5,235 nt of DNA from Actinomycetes bacterium (lineage in GTDB: Bacteria > Actinomycetota > Acidimicrobiia > Acidimicrobiales > Acidimicrobiaceae): NCBI GenBank assembly GCA_021792075.1, contig JAJYVK010000156.1, positions 1 to 5,235 on the forward strand, in the 5' to 3' direction. The notes under the pieces were generated by a model. It ran no database searches. It had not been told where the DNA came from and saw only the letters and a list, made by a program, of their open reading frames with translations. Positions 1 through 5,235 of the stretch are shown piece by piece. The translations under genes and the position numbers were made by a program. How positions within the stretch are numbered: the stretch's first letter is position 1; every line of letters starts with the position of its first letter.

Positions 1-170
1 GTGGTCACGGCAGCATTACGTTCGAAACGGGCCTAAAAATTGCCGTCTGCCACACTTTAGCAACCACTCAGCGACTGGTCGCCGGAGTCTGAATCAATTA
101 GCGATCTGTCCGACAAACCTTTGCTCCAAGGGCGAGGAGGAGCCAGGGCCAGGTTCTGCAAAGAGAAAGA

Positions 171-197
171 TTGACAGGATGGACGTTTATGTAGTCT
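171..197 (+). promoter_or_regulatory. candidate ilvD promoter P1 (-35 TTGACA, -10 TAGTCT)
   Basis: A perfect TTGACA hexamer at 171-176 is followed after 15 bases by TAGTCT at 192-197, which fits the relaxed actinobacterial -10 pattern TANNNT. The 15-base spacer is shorter than the usual 16-18, which lowers confidence. Transcription would begin near 203-206 and give a leader of about 70 bases before the ATG at 278. No terminator-like hairpin lies between this site and ilvD, so no attenuator is visible here. Confidence 0.4.
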
Positions 198-264
198 GTC
201 CTGAATACCAGCGAGGATGCATGGTTTTTCTCTAGTTGAATGTGCAACATCGAAGTTTTTACCT

Positions 265-270
265 TAGTCT
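265..270 (+). promoter_or_regulatory. candidate -10 element for a leaderless ilvD transcript (P2)
   Basis: A second TAGTCT hexamer, identical to the one at 192-197, lies 7 bases before the ATG at 278. TANNNT followed by 6-8 bases and a start codon is the usual arrangement of leaderless actinobacterial mRNAs. No convincing -35 is seen at normal spacing; TTGAAT at 236-241 is too far upstream (23-base spacer). The only Shine-Dalgarno-like sequence, GGAG at 272-275, is just 2 bases from the ATG, too close to work well. This makes leaderless initiation plausible but unproven. Confidence 0.3.
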
Positions 271-277
271 TGGAGCT

Positions 278-1984
278 ATGTCAAATGAGTCATCTGAGAA
301 AGCAACCCACAGTCCTCTAAAGCCCCGAAGTTACGAAGTAACTGACGGATACCGCCGAGCCCCCGCCAGAGCCATGTTGCGGGCGGTAGGCATGACGGAT
401 GATGACTGGGATAAGCCTCAAATAGGAATCGCCTCGTCATGGAACGAGGTCACGCCGTGCAACATGTCGCTGGACAAGCTGGCGAAAACATCGAGAGAGG
501 GCGTGCTCTCATCTGGCGGTTTCCCGTTCGAGTTCGTCACCATTGCGGTGTCGGATGCAATTTCAATGGGCCATGAAGGAATGAGGGCGTCGCTGGTCTC
601 TCGTGAGGTGATCGCAGATTCGGTCGAGACGATGATGCATGCAGAGCGCTTCGATGCCCTGGTGTCTCTTGCCGGTTGCGACAAGTCTCTGCCAGGAATG
701 CTCATGGCGGCAGCTCGTCTAAATGTACCTGCGATTTTCCTCTATGGTGGAAGCATTCTGCCCGGACACTTAGACAGCCAGGTCCTCGACATTGTCTCTG
801 TGTTCGAAGCGGTTGGAGCAGTTGGAACCGGTGCTCTCACCGAGGAAGAGCTTTCGTTGATCGAGTCGCACGCATGTCCAACAGTTGGAAGCTGTGCCGG
901 AATGTTCACCGCGAACACAATGGCTTCGGTAGCCGAGGCACTCGGCATGTCTCTTCCGGGCTCGGCTGCCACCCCGGCTGTGGACCACCGCATGATGGAT
1001 TATGCCTTCAAATCTGGTCAGGCCGTCGTGGAACTGCTAAAGCGTGATATCAAGGCTCGAGACGTTATGACAAAGCCGGCATTCGAGAATGCAATCTCGG
1101 TGGTAATGGCTTTAGGCGGTTCGACAAATGCCGTGCTGCACCTGCTTGCAATCGCATACGAGGCCGACGTCGATCTTACTATCGACGACTTCAACAAGAT
1201 CGCGGCACGCGTGCCGCACCTAGCGGATACGAAGCCACACGGTCGTTATCACATGTACGACATCGACAGAGTCGGCGGAGTGGCGGTCGTTCTGAAGCAT
1301 CTTTTGGATCATGGTCTCCTGAATGGGGATTGCATGACGGTTACCGGCAAGACGATGGCAGAAAATCTCGCTGAGATCAATCCTCCTGAACCCGATGGTG
1401 AAGTGATCCATCCAATCTCAAACGCCATTCACCCAGTGGGAGGCATTGCGGTGTTGAAGGGATCGATGGCCCCTGGCGGCTCGGTCGTCAAGGTTGCCGG
1501 GATAGACACCACATACTTCGATGGGACTGCAAGAGTCTTTGATGGCGAGGACGCCGCAATGGATGCGATCCTTGCCGGAGAGATTCAGCCAGGCAATGTG
1601 GTGGTGATCCGTTATGAAGGGCCTAAAGGGGGGCCTGGCATGAGAGAGATGCTTGCTGTGACAGGCGCTATGAAGGGCGCGGGCCGGGGGTCTGATGCAG
1701 CTCTTTTGACCGATGGCAGGTTCTCCGGCGGAACCCACGGTTTTTGTATTGGTCATGTCGCTCCCGAGGCAGTTGACGGAGGGCCAATTGCATTTGTAAG
1801 AGATGGAGACAGGATCGTAATCAATGTCGACAACTACAGCATCGAGTTGATGGTGGATGAGAAAGAGCTGGAGAGGCGTCGTGCAGAGTGGCGGTTACCG
1901 GCTCCCCGCTACACCCGTGGAGTACTAGCCAAATACGCGAGGCTTGTGAAAGGAGCTGACAAGGGGGCGGTTACCGAGCCATAA
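278..1984 (+). CDS. ilvD: dihydroxy-acid dehydratase
   Basis: IlvD is a cytoplasmic iron-sulfur enzyme of the IlvD/Edd family. It dehydrates 2,3-dihydroxy-isovalerate and 2,3-dihydroxy-3-methylvalerate to the keto acids that precede valine/leucine and isoleucine. Numbered from the ATG at 278 (568 aa), the three cluster cysteines are visible: C61 in NEVTPCN, C134 in AGCDKSLPG and C206 in [14 protein letters not shown]93 ([12 protein letters not shown]), D135, and K136, which is carbamylated in the family, are present, as are E457 after GGPGMR and the probable catalytic serine S483 in [11 protein letters not shown]. Length is normal and the frame is intact. An in-frame TTG at 236 would add 14 residues, but it has no ribosome binding site at useful distance and the added residues do not resemble the family, so I chose 278. 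The gene stands 223 bases from ilvB and is probably transcribed separately. Confidence 0.96.
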   Translation: MSNESSEKATHSPLKPRSYEVTDGYRRAPARAMLRAVGMTDDDWDKPQIGIASSWNEVTPCNMSLDKLAKTSREGVLSSGGFPFEFVTIAVSDAISMGHEGMRASLVSREVIADSVETMMHAERFDALVSLAGCDKSLPGMLMAAARLNVPAIFLYGGSILPGHLDSQVLDIVSVFEAVGAVGTGALTEEELSLIESHACPTVGSCAGMFTANTMASVAEALGMSLPGSAATPAVDHRMMDYAFKSGQAVVELLKRDIKARDVMTKPAFENAISVVMALGGSTNAVLHLLAIAYEADVDLTIDDFNKIAARVPHLADTKPHGRYHMYDIDRVGGVAVVLKHLLDHGLLNGDCMTVTGKTMAENLAEINPPEPDGEVIHPISNAIHPVGGIAVLKGSMAPGGSVVKVAGIDTTYFDGTARVFDGEDAAMDAILAGEIQPGNVVVIRYEGPKGGPGMREMLAVTGAMKGAGRGSDAALLTDGRFSGGTHGFCIGHVAPEAVDGGPIAFVRDGDRIVINVDNYSIELMVDEKELERRRAEWRLPAPRYTRGVLAKYARLVKGADKGAVTEP

Positions 1985-2004
1985 TGTCGGTTCGGAGGTA
2001 GCAA

Positions 2005-2042
2005 TTGTGGAAAATAGTGGGATAAACCGCTATTTTCCACAA
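2005..2042. repeat. 16-bp perfect inverted repeat after ilvD, possible terminator
   Basis: Arms 2005-2020 (TTGTGGAAAATAGTGG) and 2027-2042 (CCGCTATTTTCCACAA) pair over 16 positions with one G-U wobble, around a 6-base loop. The repeat starts 21 bases after the ilvD stop. No T tract follows on either strand; the + strand continues with A residues. It may be a non-canonical (U-tract-free) terminator for ilvD, an mRNA 3'-end stabiliser, or a protein-binding palindrome about 40 bases upstream of the ilvB -10 element. The first is favoured by position, but the sequence alone does not decide. Confidence 0.6.
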
Positions 2043-2081
2043 AAACCGCATAATTCATTAGGTTTTCGTCGAGAATTGCCC

Positions 2082-2087
2082 TATTGT
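2082..2087 (+). promoter_or_regulatory. candidate -10 element of the ilvBNC operon
   Basis: TATTGT matches TATAAT at four of six positions, including the conserved T, A and final T. It ends 8 bases before the leader ATG at 2096, which would put the transcription start at or within a base or two of that ATG. The -35 region is weak: TTAGGT at 2058-2063 with an 18-base spacer is the best candidate and shares only the first two bases with TTGACA. Support comes mainly from its position relative to the leader ORF, which lacks a Shine-Dalgarno sequence. Confidence 0.45.
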
Positions 2088-2095
2088 TAACTTCA

Positions 2096-2131
2096 ATGAG
2101 TAACAGTCTTTTGGTAGTAGTAATCGAATAG
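2096..2131 (+). CDS. ilvBNC attenuator leader peptide (MSNSLLVVVIE)
   Basis: This 11-codon ORF reads ATG-AGT-AAC-AGT-CTT-TTG-GTA-GTA-GTA-ATC-GAA-TAG. Six consecutive codons specify Leu-Leu-Val-Val-Val-Ile, the three end products of the pathway encoded just downstream. This composition, together with the intrinsic terminator 34 bases after the stop and directly before ilvB, identifies a regulatory leader peptide whose translation senses charged Leu-, Val- and Ile-tRNA. Attenuation of this kind is known for enterobacterial ilv operons and for ilvBNC of Corynebacterium glutamicum. No Shine-Dalgarno sequence precedes the ATG (the upstream bases are TTAACTTCA), so translation is probably leaderless. 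All three valines use GTA, a codon found only twice among about 57 valine codons in ilvB by my hand count. The peptide itself probably has no function after synthesis. Confidence 0.88.
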   Translation: MSNSLLVVVIE

Positions 2132-2160
2132 CGCACGACGGGACAAATCTTCGTGTGCTA
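2129..2160 (+). promoter_or_regulatory. leader hairpin overlapping the leader stop codon
   Basis: TAGCGCACGA (2129-2138) pairs with TCGTGTGCTA (2151-2160) over 10 positions with one G-U, leaving a 12-base loop. The left arm begins with the leader peptide's own TAG, so a ribosome at the stop would melt the stem, while one stalled at the Val codons would leave most of it free. With A2161 bulged, A2127-A2128 can also pair with T2162-T2163. The right arm shares 2158-2161 with a possible extension of the terminator (CTAA pairing with TTAG at 2186-2189), so the two structures partly compete. It is therefore a pause or antiterminator candidate. Confidence 0.65.
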
Positions 2161-2165
2161 ATTGG

Positions 2166-2187
2166 CCTCCCAATCGGGAGGTTTTTT
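2166..2187 (+). terminator. intrinsic terminator/attenuator before ilvB
   Basis: CCTCCC (2166-2171), a four-base loop AATC and GGGAGG (2176-2181) form a perfect six-pair GC-rich stem, followed at once by six T residues (2182-2187). G2164-G2165 can add wobble pairs with the first two Ts. This is a textbook Rho-independent terminator. Because it sits between the leader peptide and ilvB, 20 bases before the ilvB start and far from the ilvD stop, it acts as an attenuator of ilvBNC rather than as an end-of-gene terminator. Confidence 0.88.
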
Positions 2188-2196
2188 AGTTTATCT

Positions 2197-2201
2197 GGGA
2201 G
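2197..2201 (+). promoter_or_regulatory. ilvB ribosome binding site
   Basis: GGGAG lies 6 bases before the ATG at 2208 and fixes the ilvB start. It lies downstream of the terminator T tract, so it is present only in read-through transcripts. The GGGAGG in the terminator's 3' arm is too far from the ATG (26 bases) to serve this role. Confidence 0.8.
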
Positions 2202-2207
2202 TGGGAA

Positions 2208-3926
2208 ATGAAGCTTACCGGAGCTCAGGCTTTGATTAAGAGTTTGGAGATGCAGGGCGTCGATGTGATGTTCGGCCTTCCAGGTGGTGCCATATTGCCG
2301 GTCTATGATCCGATCATCGACTCGCCCATACGCCACATCCTGGTCAGGCATGAGCAGGGGGCTGGCCATATGGCCGAGGGATATGCCCAAGCCACCGGAA
2401 GACCTGGAGTGGCTATGGTCACTTCAGGTCCTGCTGCCACCAATATCGTCACCCCCTTGGCCAATGCCTATATGGACTCGGTGCCGATCGTGGTCGTAAC
2501 TGGGCAGGTGGCAACGGCTTCAATTGGATCCGATGCATTCCAAGAGGCGGACACCACTGGGATAACGATGAGTGTGACCAAGCATAACTGGCTGGTTACA
2601 GACGCAAATGACATTCCCAATGTTGTCGCAGAGGCTTTTCATGTGGCCACGACCGGGCGTCCCGGACCTGTGTTGATCGACTTCCCGAAGGATGTTGCCA
2701 ACGACTCAATGGAATGGTACTGGCCGACTTCGGTGGATATGCCGGGCTACAAGCCTAACTCCAGGGGTCACTCTAAAATGATCGCTGCCGCTGTGAAGAT
2801 GATGCTCGAATCAACGCGACCGGTTTTTTACGTTGGTGGCGGCGTGTTGAAGGCGCGTGGCTCAGAGGCATTGGCGGAGCTGGTAGAGCTGACGGGGATA
2901 CCGGTTGTGACCACGCTGATGGCGCGGGGTGCCTTTCCGGACGACCACCCTCTTTGTCTTGGAATGCCTGGAATGCACGGAAATTACACCGCAGTCACCT
3001 CGATGCAAGAAGCCGATCTCCGCATAGCATTGGGCAGCCGTTTCGACGACCGCGTCACTGGTAAGCTTGACGGCTTTGCGCCGCATGCCAAGATCATCCA
3101 CGTGGATATCGATCCAGCGGAGCTTGGTAAGCTGAGACGGCCGGACGTCCCAATTGTCGGTGATTGCCGCAGCGTGATCGAGGATATCATAAAGGCGATA
3201 AAGGCCGATCCTGATGCATTCCACCAGCGGGCAGATATAAGTGAGTGGGTTGGAACTATTAAAGAATGGCAGCAGAAGTACCCTCTCAGGTATGAGCAGC
3301 CGTCCCTTTCGGGCATCCTCAAGCCCCAGTACGTTATCGAGAAGCTACGTGATGCCGCTCCAAGTGACACCATCGTGGTCTCTGGGGTTGGCCAGCACCA
3401 GATGTGGGCCTCCCAGTACTGGAAGTTCAATCATCCCAATACTTGGATCAACTCAGGTGGTCTCGGAACCATGGGGTTCGCTGTTCCCGCTGCAATAGGT
3501 GCGAAGGTGGGCAAGCCGGATCGCACCGTTTGGGCCGTGGATGGGGATGGATGTTTTCAGATGACTGCCCAGGAGCTGGTGACCGCTTCGATGGAGAGAA
3601 TCCCTATTAAAGTCGCTCTTCTCAATAACTCGTATCTTGGCATGGTGCGTCAGTGGCAGGAGATGTTCTATGGAGAACGCTATTCCGAGGTCTATCTTTC
3701 TCCAGACCTTCCAGATTATGTCAAATGGGCTGAGGCCATGGGATGCGCTGCATTCAGAGTCGAAAGCGCAGAGGAGGTCGGGCCTGCCATCGAGAAGGCC
3801 AGTGAGATAAATGATCGTCCTGTGGTGGTGGAATTTCGCACAGATTCGAGTGAGAAGGTGTTTCCGATGGTTCCAGCAGGAGTTTCAAATGACAACATTA
3901 TTCTGGGCCCGGAAGGTTTGAACTGA
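2208..3926 (+). CDS. ilvB: acetolactate synthase large (catalytic) subunit
   Basis: This thiamine-diphosphate enzyme (acetohydroxyacid synthase) decarboxylates pyruvate and joins the product to a second pyruvate or to 2-oxobutyrate, the first committed step of valine and isoleucine synthesis. The 572-aa length is typical. The N-terminal TPP-binding (PYR) domain covers roughly residues 1-165, with FGLPGGAILPVYD and the activating glutamate E49 in RHEQGAGHMAEGYA. The central FAD-type domain (about 190-330) contains LGSRFDDRVTG. The C-terminal PP domain (about 375-550) carries the metal/TPP motif DGDGCFQMTAQEL ending in LLNN (residues 445-474), followed by LGMVRQWQ. The ATG at 2208 has a good ribosome binding site. 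It leads the ilvB-ilvN-ilvC operon and is controlled by the attenuator directly upstream. The frame is intact and no key residue is missing. Catabolic ALS is unlikely given the small-subunit neighbour and the pathway context. Confidence 0.97.
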   Translation: MKLTGAQALIKSLEMQGVDVMFGLPGGAILPVYDPIIDSPIRHILVRHEQGAGHMAEGYAQATGRPGVAMVTSGPAATNIVTPLANAYMDSVPIVVVTGQVATASIGSDAFQEADTTGITMSVTKHNWLVTDANDIPNVVAEAFHVATTGRPGPVLIDFPKDVANDSMEWYWPTSVDMPGYKPNSRGHSKMIAAAVKMMLESTRPVFYVGGGVLKARGSEALAELVELTGIPVVTTLMARGAFPDDHPLCLGMPGMHGNYTAVTSMQEADLRIALGSRFDDRVTGKLDGFAPHAKIIHVDIDPAELGKLRRPDVPIVGDCRSVIEDIIKAIKADPDAFHQRADISEWVGTIKEWQQKYPLRYEQPSLSGILKPQYVIEKLRDAAPSDTIVVSGVGQHQMWASQYWKFNHPNTWINSGGLGTMGFAVPAAIGAKVGKPDRTVWAVDGDGCFQMTAQELVTASMERIPIKVALLNNSYLGMVRQWQEMFYGERYSEVYLSPDLPDYVKWAEAMGCAAFRVESAEEVGPAIEKASEINDRPVVVEFRTDSSEKVFPMVPAGVSNDNIILGPEGLN

Positions 3927-3928
3927 AA

Positions 3929-5235
<1,307 letters not shown>

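Noticed and set aside
1..36. Possible tail of an upstream gene ending in TAA at 34-36.
   Set aside because: Eleven codons with no recognisable sequence cannot support a gene call.
71..82. Short inverted repeat GCGAC-TG-GTCGC.
   Set aside because: Only four or five pairs with a minimal loop, no T tract and no relation to a gene end.
135..140. AGGAGG, a perfect Shine-Dalgarno match.
   Set aside because: No start codon lies within the usual 5-12 bases downstream.
2..235. Open frame of 77 codons from the window edge to a TAG at 233-235, in the same frame as ilvD.
   Set aside because: No start codon is visible in it before an ATG at 179, the translation is rich in Cys, Arg, Asn and Pro with no recognisable motif, and it spans the TTGACA/TAGTCT promoter candidate. 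It is most likely chance.
179..235. ATG-initiated 18-codon ORF (MDVYVVCPEYQRGCMVFL) considered as an ilvD leader peptide.
   Set aside because: It has four scattered valines rather than a run of regulatory codons, no ribosome binding site, and no terminator between it and ilvD. Its start lies between the -35 and -10 of the best promoter candidate.
742..1047. Overlapping open frames on both strands inside ilvD, such as 742-993 on the minus strand and 676-1047 on the plus strand.
   Set aside because: They are shadows of a well-conserved ilvD coding frame, and their translations show no family features.
2058..2390. Minus-strand open frame crossing the ilvB start and the attenuator.
   Set aside because: It runs antisense through the leader peptide, the terminator and the conserved IlvB N-terminus, and has no recognisable motif.
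2984..3430. Minus-strand open frame of 148 codons inside ilvB.
   Set aside because: It is antisense to conserved IlvB sequence, with a Trp/Ser/Cys-rich translation typical of a shadow frame.

Overview
The window holds a branched-chain amino acid (isoleucine/valine) biosynthesis cluster, all on the + strand: ilvD (dihydroxy-acid dehydratase), then ilvB, ilvN and the first ~240 codons of ilvC (acetolactate synthase large and small subunits, ketol-acid reductoisomerase). The proteins look actinobacterial: IlvD has a KPRSxxVTDG-type N-terminus and IlvN is an ACT plus C-terminal-domain protein of the mycobacterial kind. Base composition looks moderate, which would fit a mid-GC actinobacterium such as a member of Acidimicrobiia. 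That placement is an inference from resemblance only.

Layout. Positions 1-277 hold no gene I can support, only candidate promoter elements for ilvD. ilvD runs 278-1984. The 223-base gap before ilvB is the most informative part. It has a long perfect inverted repeat just after ilvD (2005-2042), a -10-like hexamer (2082-2087), an 11-codon ORF encoding MSNSLLVVVIE (2096-2131), a hairpin that starts on that ORF's stop codon (2129-2160), an intrinsic terminator with a six-T tract (2166-2187), and the ilvB ribosome binding site. ilvB (2208-3926), ilvN (3929-4513) and ilvC (4515 to the window end) follow with gaps of 2 and 1 bases, so they form one operon.

How it works together. IlvBN condenses two pyruvates (or pyruvate and 2-oxobutyrate) to acetohydroxy acids, IlvC isomerises and reduces them, and IlvD dehydrates the diols to the 2-keto acids that precede valine, leucine and isoleucine. 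A peptide with six consecutive Leu-Leu-Val-Val-Val-Ile codons, followed by a terminator directly upstream of ilvB, is the hallmark of translation-coupled transcription attenuation. The leader ORF has no Shine-Dalgarno sequence and its ATG lies 8 bases after a TANNNT hexamer, so it is probably translated from a leaderless transcript. ilvD lies outside this control and seems to have its own promoter. The enzymes are ordinary; the attenuator is the main finding.
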